From the NCBI GenBank assembly GCA_965224535.1, contig CBDCZR010000005.1, positions 558,001-622,000 on the forward strand: 64,000 nucleotides of DNA, in the 5' to 3' direction. The notes under the pieces were generated by a model. It ran no database searches. It worked only from the letters and a program-made list of their open reading frames with translations, and was not told the DNA's origin. The position numbers and the translations under genes were made by a program. The first letter of the stretch is position 1, and each line of letters starts with the position of its first letter. The stretch comes from JBCDHN01 sp965224535 (GTDB lineage Bacteria > Verrucomicrobiota > Verrucomicrobiia > Verrucomicrobiales > DEV007). This document shows, piece by piece, positions 28,183 through 37,185 of this stretch.

Positions 28183-28845
28183 ATGAGCATTTTCGTTCAC
28201 GAAAGCGACCGTGTTACCGTTCCCGGGACGGTAAAAAATCTGCAGTCATTCCGCGATTGGGCCAAATCAGAGCATTTTCCAGACACCGGCCGCATTTGTT
28301 ACCTGGGCGAAGTTTGGATCGACCTAACCATGGAACAGGCATTTTCTCACAATCGGTTAAAACTGGCAATTTCCAAAGTCTTGGACGACATCGGAGAAAC
28401 TCCGCCTGACGGCACGTATTTCACTGACGGCATGCTCCTCACCAACATCCCAGCCGACCTTTGCACGGTTGCCGACGGAGTCTATGTCTCGGATGAAACC
28501 TTCGAATCCGGCCAAGTGCGGCTCATTCCCGGAAAACGCGACGGTTACGTTGAGTTGGAAGGCTCACCGGACATGACGCTGGAAATCATCAGCGACAGTT
28601 CGGTGCAGAAAGACACCGATTTGCTGTTGGACCGCTATTGGCGGGCCGGAATTGGCGAATACTGGATCGCCGATGCCCGTGGCGAAGGATTAAAGTTCGA
28701 AATCTATCGTCACACCAAGAAAGGGTACCGTTTGGTGAAGCCCAAGGACGGTTGGATCCAAAGTCGCGTCTTTGGCCGTGAGTTCCAGCTTTCGCGGAGT
28801 GAAAATCGGTTGGGTCACCCGACATTTCAGCTAGCATCGCGGTAG
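28183..28845 (+). CDS. Uma2-family (DUF820) putative endonuclease
   Basis: 220 residues from ATG 28183. The Uma2 pattern is visible as LGEVWIDLTMEQAFSHNRLK, VADGVYVSDETFESG, PDMTLEIISDSSVQKDTDLL and YWRAGIGEYWIADARG. The E-x-(h)-(S/D) spacing belongs to a PD-(D/E)XK-like core. Uma2 proteins are extremely abundant in cyanobacteria and PVC bacteria, with unknown biological role. It is a monocistronic unit, divergent from the FadL gene, and AT-richer than average. Confidence 0.8.
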   Translation: MSIFVHESDRVTVPGTVKNLQSFRDWAKSEHFPDTGRICYLGEVWIDLTMEQAFSHNRLKLAISKVLDDIGETPPDGTYFTDGMLLTNIPADLCTVADGVYVSDETFESGQVRLIPGKRDGYVELEGSPDMTLEIISDSSVQKDTDLLLDRYWRAGIGEYWIADARGEGLKFEIYRHTKKGYRLVKPKDGWIQSRVFGREFQLSRSENRLGHPTFQLASR

Positions 28846-29028
28846 GGGCGCCACGCCGGCCTTGCGCGGATCTTCTACCTCCGCGGCAACCCAAGCTTTG
28901 GCCGACGATCGGCGCGAAAACGGCGACCCCGCCAAACTGCCGCTTTTTCAGACCGTTCATCGCTTCTTGGAGCAGGATGGGGTCGGCTTCGCCCAGGTTG
29001 TGGACGATGAACGGGACGGGCCTAGCCG
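28846..29028. other. intergenic stretch with possible coding remnant
   Basis: No intact gene. On the minus strand two frames contain short protein-like pieces (PFIVHNLGEADPILLQEAMN, then AAEVEDPRKAG in another frame), which suggests a decayed gene end. I do not recognise the family. Confidence 0.3.
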
Positions 29029-29646
29029 CTAAACTAGGCAACAAACCTGGATTCCCGGCCCATGCACGCCCTCGATGAGGATGCCCTCGACGTCGGCGGT
29101 CTTTGAGGGGCCGGTGGCGAAGACGATGTAGGGATCGTCGCCAAATTCCGCGATGGCGCTGGCCACCGTCGGCAAAATGCGCTCGCGGCTCACCACCGCG
29201 ACATGAATCCATGGCGCAAGTGCCCCAAGCCGCGAGACCGATTCCGCATCGCGCAGCACCACCGTCCCGGTTTCCGCGATCGCCGCGCTGGCCCGGGTGA
29301 CGCCAAACTGGTGGTCGTCGGCGCGATCCGGCTCAAAGCGGGTTTCCAGCTCAAAACCGGCCAACGCAGGGTCTTTTGCGAATTCGGGATCGCAGAATCC
29401 GCGTTTGCAGCCCTCACCGGCGAGAATCTCGGCCGCCGCCGCCAAACCGCGGACCGGACGCCCGTGCACCTCGCTCATTTTGTGGGCAAAAAGCTCCCAG
29501 GGATCATCAAACGGCGGATGCGACCGGCAAATCGCCAATTCGGCGTCCCAATCCGGCAACGGCGTCCGCTCGCGGTCGGCGTCGTCGCTTTTCAGCGGGT
29601 CGAGCGCTGCGCGGATTCGTTCGAAAATAGCTTCGCGGTCGGGCAT
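29029..29646 (-). CDS. LUD-domain protein (LutC/YkgG-like)
   Basis: 205 residues of the LUD family: a helical N-terminus, then the signature regions QFGVTRASAAIAETGTVVLR and DDPYIVFATGPSKTADVEGI and the C-terminal GVHGPGIQV. LutC belongs to the LutABC complex that oxidises lactate, but neither lutA nor lutB is nearby. This is therefore a stand-alone LUD protein whose partner is unknown. The family match is strong; the lactate role is only inherited from the family name. Confidence 0.85.
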   Translation of the reverse strand: MPDREAIFERIRAALDPLKSDDADRERTPLPDWDAELAICRSHPPFDDPWELFAHKMSEVHGRPVRGLAAAAEILAGEGCKRGFCDPEFAKDPALAGFELETRFEPDRADDHQFGVTRASAAIAETGTVVLRDAESVSRLGALAPWIHVAVVSRERILPTVASAIAEFGDDPYIVFATGPSKTADVEGILIEGVHGPGIQVCCLV

Positions 29647-29745
29647 GGAGGTGAGCCGGACTCGAAGTTCAAAACCGGCGCGGAATCAACGGAAAATCGC
29701 AACTTCAGGCAGCGGCGGATTGCGAGCGAAAGGTGATGGCGTAGG

Positions 29746-30843
29746 GTGCCGGTGATGCTCGCCCGGACATGCCTCGTCACGATCGCTGCGCTAACGTGGA
29801 TGCTGTGCGCCGTCTCGCCCGCCGATTCCTGGAAGCGCGCTCAACCGGGCTGGACCTACCAATTCCCGCGCGACGAACGCTCGCACCCGGATTTCAAGAC
29901 GGAGTGGTGGTACTTTACCGGTAACCTTCGTGACGCCCAGTCCGGACGCCGTTTTGGCTATCAGCTCACGTTTTTTCGCCACGGCGTTCGCCCTCCCGCG
30001 GAGCGAACGCCGGTGAAATCTCGCTTCGTGGCCGATCACATCTGGTTCGCTCATTTTGCCGTCTCCGATCTGAAAAAGCGCCAATTTCACGTAACCGAGA
30101 AAGTCAGCCGCGGCGCGTTTTCCCAAGCCGGGAGCGACGATGGCGGACGCATCGTGTGGATTGACGGCTGGGAGCTTCGCCAGGCCGAATCCGGCGCTTA
30201 CCAGCTTGCCGCCGTTTCCGAGGATTTTGCGTTCAGCCTGGATTTGCGCCCTACCAAACCGCCCGTTTTCCACGGTGAAGCCGGCATTAGCGCGAAATCC
30301 GCCGATCCGTCCAACGCCTCGCACTACTACGCCCATACGGCGCTGGCCACGACTGGGAATTGCCGCATCGGCGAGCAGGAATTTGAGGTTCGCGGCAAGA
30401 GTTGGTACGACCGCGAGTGGAGCACCAGCTTGCTAAGCCGCGATCAGGTTGGCTGGGACTGGTTCGCCCTGCAATTCGACGATGGCGCGGAGTTGATGCT
30501 CTTTCAACTGCGCAACCCGGACGGCGGCGCCGACTTTTCTAGCGGAACCTACGTTCGCGCGGATGGATCGGCGCTGGGCCTGAAAAACGGCGATTTCACC
30601 CTAACGCCCAAGCGCACCTGGACCAGCAAATCCAGCGGCGGGACCTACCCGGTGGAATGGGACGCGTCGATTCCCGCGTTGAACGCGAAATTGCGGATTC
30701 GGGCCGCGTTTGACGCCCAAGAGTTGCGCCTGAGCGCCGCGAACTACTGGGAGGGCGCCATCATCGTCGGCGGTGAGCGGACCGGACGCGGCTACCTGGA
30801 AATGACCGGCTACGCGGGCAAAATTCGCGGGTTGAGCGAGTAG
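29746..30843 (+). CDS. exported CrtC/AttH-like lipocalin-type hydrolase
   Basis: 365 residues with an N-terminal signal. The family hallmarks are HPDFKTEWWYFTGNL, YQLTFFRHGV, ADHIWFAHFAVSD, a YDREWSTS block and WDWFALQFDDGAELMLFQLR. CrtC-like proteins include carotenoid 1,2-hydratase and AttH. In PVC bacteria they often appear as secreted proteins without carotenoid genes, and no crt genes are present here. GTG 29746 follows AAAGGTG with suitable spacing; ATG 29755 is the alternative start. Hydration activity is a family-level guess. Confidence 0.82.
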   Translation: MPVMLARTCLVTIAALTWMLCAVSPADSWKRAQPGWTYQFPRDERSHPDFKTEWWYFTGNLRDAQSGRRFGYQLTFFRHGVRPPAERTPVKSRFVADHIWFAHFAVSDLKKRQFHVTEKVSRGAFSQAGSDDGGRIVWIDGWELRQAESGAYQLAAVSEDFAFSLDLRPTKPPVFHGEAGISAKSADPSNASHYYAHTALATTGNCRIGEQEFEVRGKSWYDREWSTSLLSRDQVGWDWFALQFDDGAELMLFQLRNPDGGADFSSGTYVRADGSALGLKNGDFTLTPKRTWTSKSSGGTYPVEWDASIPALNAKLRIRAAFDAQELRLSAANYWEGAIIVGGERTGRGYLEMTGYAGKIRGLSE

Positions 30844-30893
30844 ACGCCTGAAAATCGGCTGACAAACCCGCCGTTTGCTGAAAACGTGGCCAA

Positions 30894-31478
30894 ATGAGAC
30901 CGCAAGCCCTCATCGTCATTGGCGACGCCTCGGAAACGCTCGACACCCTCTACCCGTACTACCGGCTCATCGAGGCCGGCATCCAGCCCATCGTCATTGC
31001 CCCGGAAAAACGGCGCTACCAGATGGTGATGCACGAAGTCAAGCCCGGCTGGACCATCACCAAGGAGTGGGAGGGATACACGTTAGAGGCGGATTTTGCG
31101 TTTGCCGACGTAAATCCGGCCGACTACCTGGGAATCATGTTTTCCGGTGGCCGCGCGCCGGAATACATCCGCTATGACGAGGATTTGGTGCGCATCACGC
31201 GCCATTTTTTTGATGAAAACAAGCCGGTGGCCTCCGTTTGCCACGGCGTGGAGATTCCCGCCTACGCCGGCTGCGTGAAAGGCCGAAAAATGGCGACGGT
31301 GCCGAAGTGCAAGTTCGATCTGGAGGTGTGTGGGGGAATCTTTGTGGACGAGCCCTGCGTGGTGGACGGCAACCTCGTCAGCGGACGAACCTTTCACGAC
31401 AACGGCGCCTACCTGGGCGCGTGGATCCGCATGCTGGAGGAAGCGCGCGACGCGGCTTGCGGCGAAGGGCCGATTTGA
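30894..31478 (+). CDS. DJ-1/PfpI-family protein
   Basis: 194 residues with the class I amidotransferase-like fold. GIMFSGGRAPEYIR supplies the early acidic/oxyanion region. ASVCHGVEIPAYAG carries the nucleophilic Cys in a C-H-G elbow. FHDNGAYLGAWIRMLEEARD is the C-terminal helix. Members include glyoxalase III, chaperone and deglycase types; which applies here is unclear. It is cytoplasmic, with no signal peptide. It follows the CrtC-like gene by 50 bp and may be co-transcribed with it. Confidence 0.85.
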   Translation: MRPQALIVIGDASETLDTLYPYYRLIEAGIQPIVIAPEKRRYQMVMHEVKPGWTITKEWEGYTLEADFAFADVNPADYLGIMFSGGRAPEYIRYDEDLVRITRHFFDENKPVASVCHGVEIPAYAGCVKGRKMATVPKCKFDLEVCGGIFVDEPCVVDGNLVSGRTFHDNGAYLGAWIRMLEEARDAACGEGPI

Positions 31479-31510
31479 ATTGGCGCAAGGATTGGGCAAT
31501 CTTGGGCCAA

Positions 31511-32179
31511 ATGAAAACAACCTCGGAGCCCGAGATCGAGAAGTCGAATTTTTCCGATTGGTCGCTGCAGCGATTGGAGGATGCGTTCGGCTTGAAGCGG
31601 ACCAGCGATCATCCGGAATTAATCGAGTGGATCACCGATCCTCCCGAACCTAAAGGCAACGGCAGGAAGCAGACCGAAGAGTTGCGTCAGTTGCTCGACC
31701 GCCATGCGCTCGGGTGGAATGAGGAGGAGCTAAAGTTCCACTTTCTTGGCCCCCTGTGCCGGGAGGTTGATTTTGAGGGCAAAAATTTTAATCTGTTCGC
31801 GGGCCGTCCTCTGCGGGCCTTAGTTGACGGGCGCGAACTGAGCGGAATCGTGGATGCCGTGGTCGCCAAGGGCCGCTACGAACCGGTGGCGCCCTATTTT
31901 TGCCTGCATGAATACAAGCCGGAGAAAGGCCGGGATTCCGATCCCGCGGCGCAGGTTTTGTCCTCGATGCTCGCAGCGCGGGAACACAACGGCACCGAAC
32001 GAACCGTCTACGGCGCCTATGTCTTGGGACGATTGTGGGTTTTTCTGGTTCTCGACGGTTCCCAACCAGTCTACGGCATGGGCCCCAGCCTCGATGCCTC
32101 CAGCGATGATATTTTTCAGATTCACGGAATTTTGACCCGGCTGCGAGACCGGGTAAAGAAATGGACGGAGGAGGATTGA
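31511..32179 (+). CDS. PD-(D/E)XK-like nuclease-fold hypothetical protein
   Basis: 222 residues from ATG 31511. The segment GIVDAVVAKGRY ... PYFCLHEYKPEKG has the Asp and E-x-K spacing of the PD-(D/E)XK nuclease superfamily, preceded by a helical N-terminal domain (KQTEELRQLLDRHALGWNEE). Related proteins are scattered in Bacteroidota and PVC genomes as stand-alone genes and have no known substrate. It starts 32 bp after the DJ-1 gene. Nuclease activity is inferred from the motif only. Confidence 0.6.
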   Translation: MKTTSEPEIEKSNFSDWSLQRLEDAFGLKRTSDHPELIEWITDPPEPKGNGRKQTEELRQLLDRHALGWNEEELKFHFLGPLCREVDFEGKNFNLFAGRPLRALVDGRELSGIVDAVVAKGRYEPVAPYFCLHEYKPEKGRDSDPAAQVLSSMLAAREHNGTERTVYGAYVLGRLWVFLVLDGSQPVYGMGPSLDASSDDIFQIHGILTRLRDRVKKWTEED

Positions 32180-32296
32180 AGGCCGAATTGGCCGGATTCA
32201 GATCGTTGGCGAGTTTGGGCGCCCAACCATGGCTGATTGGCCAAAAAAGAGGTGCATTTTCGCGTCAAACGCGCTAGCAAGAGAGCCATTTGCACC

Positions 32297-34072
32297 GTGA
32301 ATCCTGAGGATTGGCCAACCGAGCCCGCAGCGGGCCAGCAAATCCCTTCCGTCCGCCAACTCAACGAAATCCTGCCCAACTACGAGGTTACGGAGTTGAT
32401 CGGGCAGGGCGGGATGGGTGCGGTGTTCAAGGCGCTGCAACCCAACCTGGACCGCCACGTCGCCATCAAAGTGTTGCCGATGGGGTTGGCGGAGGACGAT
32501 GGCGAAGAACAGTTTGTGGAGCGCTTCAAGCAGGAAGCCAAGGCCATGGCCAAGCTGAATCACCCCGCCATCATCCAGGTGCACGATTCCGGCGAGGCGG
32601 TGACGCCGGGCGGCCGGCGGTTGCTCTACTTTGTCATGGAATTCATCCAGGGGGCGGACATTCGCGATTACCTCAAGGAAAAAGGCGGCAAACTCAAGCC
32701 TGAGGCCGCCCACGCCATCATTTCCCACGTTTTGGATGCCCTGGGTTTCGCGCATGAAAACGGGATCATCCACCGGGACATCAAGCCGGCCAACATCATG
32801 CTCGACCATCGCGGGCTGGTGAAAGTGGCCGACTTTGGCGTGGCCAAGGCGCTCGGCGCCGGCGGGGACATCGATACGAAGACGCACATGATGGTGGGCA
32901 CGCCGGATTACGTGGCCCCGGAAGCGCGGGACTTGGGCTGCGCGGTCGATGGCCGGGCGGATTTGTTTGCGATGGGGGCGATGTTTTACGAGCTGCTCAC
33001 CGGCAAGCTGCCCAAGGGCGCCTTCAAACCGCCGGCCGAGATTTCGCCGGACATCGATCCCCGCTACGACGCGGTTATCACCAAGGCCCTGCAACCGGAG
33101 CCGGACGACCGCTACCAGTCTGCGGAGGAGTTTCAGGAGGATTTGGAGCAAATTTTGCGGGAGCCGATTCTGGCGCCGGCGCCCATCATCCAGAGCGGCC
33201 AGGAATTGGAGGCGGATCGCGATTCCGACGCCATTTCCGCCCGAAACAGCCGCCGTTTGGGCGAATTTTTGCTCCGGATCGCGGTTTTTGCGATGTTTTC
33301 CGGCACGGCCTGGGCGCTCTTCGCATCGGCCTCGGAAAGCTCGGGATGGCTACCCAACGTGTTAGGCGGCTGGTTGGCCGTTTCCGGCATCGCCGCTCTA
33401 ACGTGGCGTCCCCCGTGGTTTGCGGCCACGCTCCTGTTTTTGAGCCTGTTTGTGGCCGGTTGGCAGGTTTTCGGCGAGGTTCGTCAGGCAGACAATCGCC
33501 TGCTTAGCCTGGCGCCGGCCTCCCTGCTGCTTCTCGTTCCGCTCGGCTTGTTGTTGGCGGCGTTTTTCCGCTGGAGACCCGGTGGCTGGCTTGCGATTCG
33601 CCTGGCGTTGGTGCTGGGTTTCGCCGTCTACGCGGCCGTTCTCGCGGGATTGCCGGAATCGGTGAAAATTCCGGGATTCGGCGCCTTGGATCCGGGTGGA
33701 AAGCAGTTGGCGTGGGCGGAAAAACTGGCTTCAACGCTCATACCCGCGCTCGACGCGCAAAAGCAGCCATGGAGCCTGCGATTGCCGGCCATTTTGGCTC
33801 TGTTAGGGTGCGCGGGGCTCTGGAACCGATTCTCCCTGGGCGCCTCGTCGATTTTGCTGGCGCTGTTGGCCGCGGCCGGCCTCGCCGCTTTCGTGTTGGA
33901 CGCGGGATTTGGCGCTTATCGGCAATGGGCGCCGGTTTTTCTGCTGCACCTGCCGCTGCTGCTCGCGCCGATCGCCCTCTGGCGTCTGGTGGAAGGAGAG
34001 GCACGGGCAAAAACGGCGCCCTGGCGCAGCCAACACCGCCGCCGCCGCAAAACCGCGGCCGGCTCGGGCTGA
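32297..34072 (+). CDS. membrane-anchored serine/threonine protein kinase
   Basis: About 591 residues from GTG 32297; a TTG at 32237 would add 20. The kinase domain covers ~residues 25-285, with glycine loop GQGGMGAVFKAL, ATP-binding Lys in VAIKVLP, catalytic loop HRDIKPANI, DFG in ADFGVAKAL and GTPDYVAPEA in the activation segment. The C-terminal ~270 residues contain about eight hydrophobic segments, far more than the single helix of most bacterial PASTA-type kinases. It probably signals at the inner membrane. PknB-type kinases of this style are numerous in PVC bacteria; targets are unknown. Confidence 0.9.
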   Translation: MNPEDWPTEPAAGQQIPSVRQLNEILPNYEVTELIGQGGMGAVFKALQPNLDRHVAIKVLPMGLAEDDGEEQFVERFKQEAKAMAKLNHPAIIQVHDSGEAVTPGGRRLLYFVMEFIQGADIRDYLKEKGGKLKPEAAHAIISHVLDALGFAHENGIIHRDIKPANIMLDHRGLVKVADFGVAKALGAGGDIDTKTHMMVGTPDYVAPEARDLGCAVDGRADLFAMGAMFYELLTGKLPKGAFKPPAEISPDIDPRYDAVITKALQPEPDDRYQSAEEFQEDLEQILREPILAPAPIIQSGQELEADRDSDAISARNSRRLGEFLLRIAVFAMFSGTAWALFASASESSGWLPNVLGGWLAVSGIAALTWRPPWFAATLLFLSLFVAGWQVFGEVRQADNRLLSLAPASLLLLVPLGLLLAAFFRWRPGGWLAIRLALVLGFAVYAAVLAGLPESVKIPGFGALDPGGKQLAWAEKLASTLIPALDAQKQPWSLRLPAILALLGCAGLWNRFSLGASSILLALLAAAGLAAFVLDAGFGAYRQWAPVFLLHLPLLLAPIALWRLVEGEARAKTAPWRSQHRRRRKTAAGSG

Positions 34073-34075
34073 ACC

Positions 34076-35095
34076 TCAGTTGCCGCGTTTCTCCGCAACG
34101 AACGCCGACACATCCTTCACGATCTTGTCCACCGTCTCGACCGTTGCTCCGGCGCGAACCGTGCCCCAGTAAAAACCGTGGCTCATACCCGGGTAGGTGA
34201 TGCTGGAGATGTCCTTGCCCAGCTTCTTCATCTCCGGGATCAGGATCTCAAAATTCGCGCGGTAGAGGCCCACGGGCTTGCCCTGGAGGACGAGGACGGG
34301 GCAAGAAACCTCCTTCATCCAGGCGATCATCTCCTCGCGCCGTTCGCCGGTGAAATTCGCAGCCGGATTGGCCATCAAGCCCCGGTAATCGGACGAGCTA
34401 GCCTTTTCGCCGGTTTTGGGATCGAGCGGAACGACGGTGGCTGGTTCGCCGGCGATGACGCAGGAGACCGCTGCCTTGGCTGCGGTGACGATCGCGAGAA
34501 TGCCGCCTCCGCTGCCGCCGTAGAGAATCACCTGGTCTGGATCGGCGCCCGGAAGCACCTTCACACGCTCCACCACCCTGGCTGCGTCATCCACGGCCAG
34601 GTAGAATCCGCTGGGCAGGCTGCGTTTCTCACTCTTCCAAAACGGCCGCCGGGTTGATTGCACGGTTAGGAATCCCTGCTCCAAAAATCGCGTCTGAACC
34701 GGGCCGTTGGTAAGATTTGCCTTGAGGCTGCTCAGGTTGGACTGGCCGCCGCCTCCGTGGAAGAAGACGATGGTCGGGAACGGGCCTTCGCCGGGGGGAA
34801 TGCGATAGGCGAAACTGAGGTCGACTCCATCCTCGGTTTTCAACGCGACCTCGTGCAGTGGAGCCCGGTCGAGCGAAACATCCTTGGCCGGAATCTTCGA
34901 GGTGGAAGCGAGATTGTCGCCGCGGCTGGGATCTCGGCGGCGATGCGCGTGAGCTTCCTCGCGAGTTAGCACGCCATCACCATTGGCGTCCGCATCGGGA
35001 TGACGTTTGAGGTAGTCGGCCAGCTTTTGTTCGGATTGGGCGGAGGCAATTGCCGTCAACGCGCAAAAGAGAACGCCGTATTTTGCCAGGTTCAT
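34076..35095 (-). CDS. exported alpha/beta hydrolase with EF-hand
   Basis: 339 residues. A signal peptide (MNLAKYGVLFCALTAIASA) is followed at residues ~33-47 by an EF-hand-like loop DADANGDGVLTREE, then an alpha/beta hydrolase core with FFHGGGGQ, the nucleophile elbow GGSGGG and a terminal GMSHGFYWG. The EF-hand suggests calcium-dependent stability or binding outside the cytoplasm. The enzymatic substrate is unknown; dienelactone-hydrolase or esterase type is likely. The gene is convergent with the kinase (3-bp gap) and divergent from the DUF1501 gene. Confidence 0.83.
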   Translation of the reverse strand: MNLAKYGVLFCALTAIASAQSEQKLADYLKRHPDADANGDGVLTREEAHAHRRRDPSRGDNLASTSKIPAKDVSLDRAPLHEVALKTEDGVDLSFAYRIPPGEGPFPTIVFFHGGGGQSNLSSLKANLTNGPVQTRFLEQGFLTVQSTRRPFWKSEKRSLPSGFYLAVDDAARVVERVKVLPGADPDQVILYGGSGGGILAIVTAAKAAVSCVIAGEPATVVPLDPKTGEKASSSDYRGLMANPAANFTGERREEMIAWMKEVSCPVLVLQGKPVGLYRANFEILIPEMKKLGKDISSITYPGMSHGFYWGTVRAGATVETVDKIVKDVSAFVAEKRGN

Positions 35096-35248
35096 GTCAA
35101 CCAGAAGATGAGCCGGCGCCCGGAAGCGCGCAACGCCTTTCCACGCGATCCGTGAATTTGCCGGAACGGAGAAAATCGACAGTTTGGCCGTCGAAAATTG
35201 GAAATTGCCAGGAATGCGTGATAGTTCGAAGCGAACCCCGTCCCGCGC

Positions 35249-36664
35249 ATGACCCATCCCCTCCAGCTTCGCACCCGCCGCCAGTTTTTCTCCTCGTGTG
35301 GCGTTGGCGTCGGAAAAATCGCCCTAACTTCGCTACTAACCGGCAAAGTCTTGGCGGCCAACCCGCTGGCGCCAAAAAATCCTCCGTTTCCGGCCAAAGC
35401 CAAGCGCGTCATCTACCTGTTCATGGCCGGAGCGCCGAGCCAACTGGAGCTCTTCGACAACAAGCCGAAATTGCGCGAATTAGACGGAAAACCGATCCCG
35501 CCGGAGGTCATCAAGGGCCAGCGCTACGCCTTCATCCAGCCGGATGCCGCGGTTTTGGCGCCGCGCTTTCAATTTGCGCGGTATGGCCAGAGCGGGGCGG
35601 AAATTTCCGAGGCGTTGCCGCATCTCAGCCAAGTGGCCGACGATATCGCGATCGTCAAATCCGTCCACACCGACCAGTTCAACCACTCGCCGGCGCAACT
35701 TTTCGTCAACACCGGCAGCGGCATTCCCGGCCGGCCGGCGATGGGATCGTGGCTTAGCTACGGCCTGGGCAGTGAGGCCGATGACTTGCCGGGTTTCGTC
35801 GTTTTAAAGAGCGGCGGCAACCTGAGCGGCGGCGCGGCCATGTGGGGCAGCGGCTTTTTGCCCTCGACGCATCAAGGTGTGCCGTTCCGCAACTCCGGCG
35901 ACCCGATTTTGCACGTTTCCAACCCGAAAGGCATCGATCGACGCGCCCAACGCGCCTCGCTCGACCTGATTCGCGACCTGAACGAGCGTCAATTCCAGGC
36001 TGTTGGCGATCCCGAGATTCAAACGCGCATCAACGCCTACGAAATGGCCTTTCGCATGCAATCGCGCGCCCCAGAGCTGATGGATTTTTCCAGCGAAAGC
36101 CAAGCCACGCTGGATCTCTACGGCGCGAAGCCTGGCGAGGCCAAAGCGGGTTTCGCCAACAACTGTCTGCTGGCGCGGCGCTTGGCGGAGCGCGGCGTCC
36201 GGTTCATCCAGGTTTACCACGCGGGTTGGGATCATCATTCCAACGTGGAAGGCGGCGTGCGCGGCCAAGCCCGGCAAACCGATCGTGCCAGCGCCGCACT
36301 GATTCGCGACCTGAAGTTGCGCGGCTTGTTGGAGGACACGCTGGTGGTTTGGGGCGGCGAATTCGGCCGCACGCCCATGGTCGAGGCCAGCGCGGCTTTG
36401 GGGCGCTCGTTAGGCCGCGATCACCACCCCCAAGCCTTCGCCATGTGGTTCGCCGGCGGCGGAATTCGCCCGGGAATCACCATCGGCCAGACCGATGAGT
36501 TGGGATTTCACGTGGTGCAAGACGCCGTGCACGTTCACGACGTTCAAGCCACGATTTTGCACCTGTTAGGCCTGGATCACGAAAAACTGACCTTCACCTT
36601 CCAAGGCCGGCCCTACCGCCTAACCGACGTCCACGGCCACGTGGTTCGGAAGTTGTTGGGATGA
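35249..36664 (+). CDS. DUF1501 exported protein
   Basis: 471 residues. A Tat-like leader with TRRQFF near the start is followed by the DUF1501 landmarks VIYLFMAGAPSQLELFDNKP, VHTDQFNHSPAQLFVNTG, GFVVLKSGGNLSGG, LARRLAERGVRFIQVYHAGW-DHH and VVWGGEFGRTPM. The sulfatase/alkaline-phosphatase-like Asp/His motifs suggest a hydrolase fold. In PVC genomes DUF1501 genes usually follow a DUF1549/DUF1553 cytochrome-type gene; here that partner is absent, and the upstream neighbour is the divergent EF-hand hydrolase. Confidence 0.88.
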   Translation: MTHPLQLRTRRQFFSSCGVGVGKIALTSLLTGKVLAANPLAPKNPPFPAKAKRVIYLFMAGAPSQLELFDNKPKLRELDGKPIPPEVIKGQRYAFIQPDAAVLAPRFQFARYGQSGAEISEALPHLSQVADDIAIVKSVHTDQFNHSPAQLFVNTGSGIPGRPAMGSWLSYGLGSEADDLPGFVVLKSGGNLSGGAAMWGSGFLPSTHQGVPFRNSGDPILHVSNPKGIDRRAQRASLDLIRDLNERQFQAVGDPEIQTRINAYEMAFRMQSRAPELMDFSSESQATLDLYGAKPGEAKAGFANNCLLARRLAERGVRFIQVYHAGWDHHSNVEGGVRGQARQTDRASAALIRDLKLRGLLEDTLVVWGGEFGRTPMVEASAALGRSLGRDHHPQAFAMWFAGGGIRPGITIGQTDELGFHVVQDAVHVHDVQATILHLLGLDHEKLTFTFQGRPYRLTDVHGHVVRKLLG

Positions 36665-36697
36665 AGGGACGCAAGGGACCTAAGCGACGGAAGGGAC
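36662..36697 (+). repeat. four 9-nt tandem repeats at the end of the DUF1501 gene
   Basis: TGAAGGGAC, GCAAGGGAC, CTAAGCGAC, GGAAGGGAC. The first unit contains the TGA stop codon of the DUF1501 gene. The period is nine, unlike the heptamers elsewhere. Confidence 0.75.
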
Positions 36698-36828
36698 GCC
36701 GATTTGCACGTCACTTGTGTTTCCACGCCTGCTGGTTGAGCCGAATCCACTGACGATCAGCATCGTTGCTGCCTGCCATAACCTTTCTCTCATAGTCCAG
36801 ACACCAGTCGGCAGCTTTCTGGTACCCA

Positions 36829-37020
36829 TTACGCGCGGCAGCTCTCCAGCAGAAGCGGACGCTCGCCGTAGAGTTCTTGCCAATCGCTGGGCAGTTGTTC
36901 GACCAGGAGGCTTGGGTGTGGGAAGCGAGGTTGGGGAGAGCCTATCAGATAATTTTCGCCAAAGACAGCCAATCGCGGTTGCTCGCCGTTAGAGAGCGCC
37001 TCACGAAGAATACCTACCAA
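36829..37020 (-). pseudogene. remnant resembling DUF4338 (DruA/transposase-like) proteins
   Basis: The minus-strand fragment reads LAVFGENYLIGSPQPRFPHP and SLLVEQLPSDWQELYGERPL-LLES. This pattern (P-S-D-W-x-x-x-Y-G-x-x-P-x-L-x-E) is typical of DUF4338 proteins. It stops at a TAA after ~60 codons, and the reading continues in another frame without recognisable homology. It is non-functional. The family assignment rests on remembered motif style only. Confidence 0.4.
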
Positions 37021-37113
37021 CCCAAGCCAATCCGACGGGTCTTAATCCCCAAGCCGGGGAGCAAGGAGAAGCGTCCGCTGGGCATCCCCACGGTCATCGG
37101 CCATGCTGAATAA
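36994..37113 (+). pseudogene. group II intron reverse transcriptase fragment
   Basis: The peptide ERLTKNTYQPKPIRRVLIPK-PGSKEKRPLGIPTV corresponds to the N-terminal RT block of LtrA-type maturases (the YxPxPVRRVxIPKPxGKxRPLGIPT signature). It ends at a stop codon about 40 residues later, with no catalytic YADD downstream. The downstream sequence to 37185 shows nothing else recognisable. Confidence 0.7.
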
Positions 37114-37185
37114 CTACCGCCGACCGAGAGCAAGCTCAAAGGGCTTTTTCAATGCCACCCTCCAAAACGCGGCCTACCCGAAAAT

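Noticed and set aside
28589..29212. Minus-strand gene spanning the Uma2 3' end and the LutC region
   Set aside because: It overlaps two better-supported genes and lacks family motifs; only short protein-like pieces in the 28846-29028 gap were kept as a possible remnant.
36994..37113. Functional group II intron maturase
   Set aside because: Only ~40 residues of the first RT block remain; the catalytic and maturase domains are absent.
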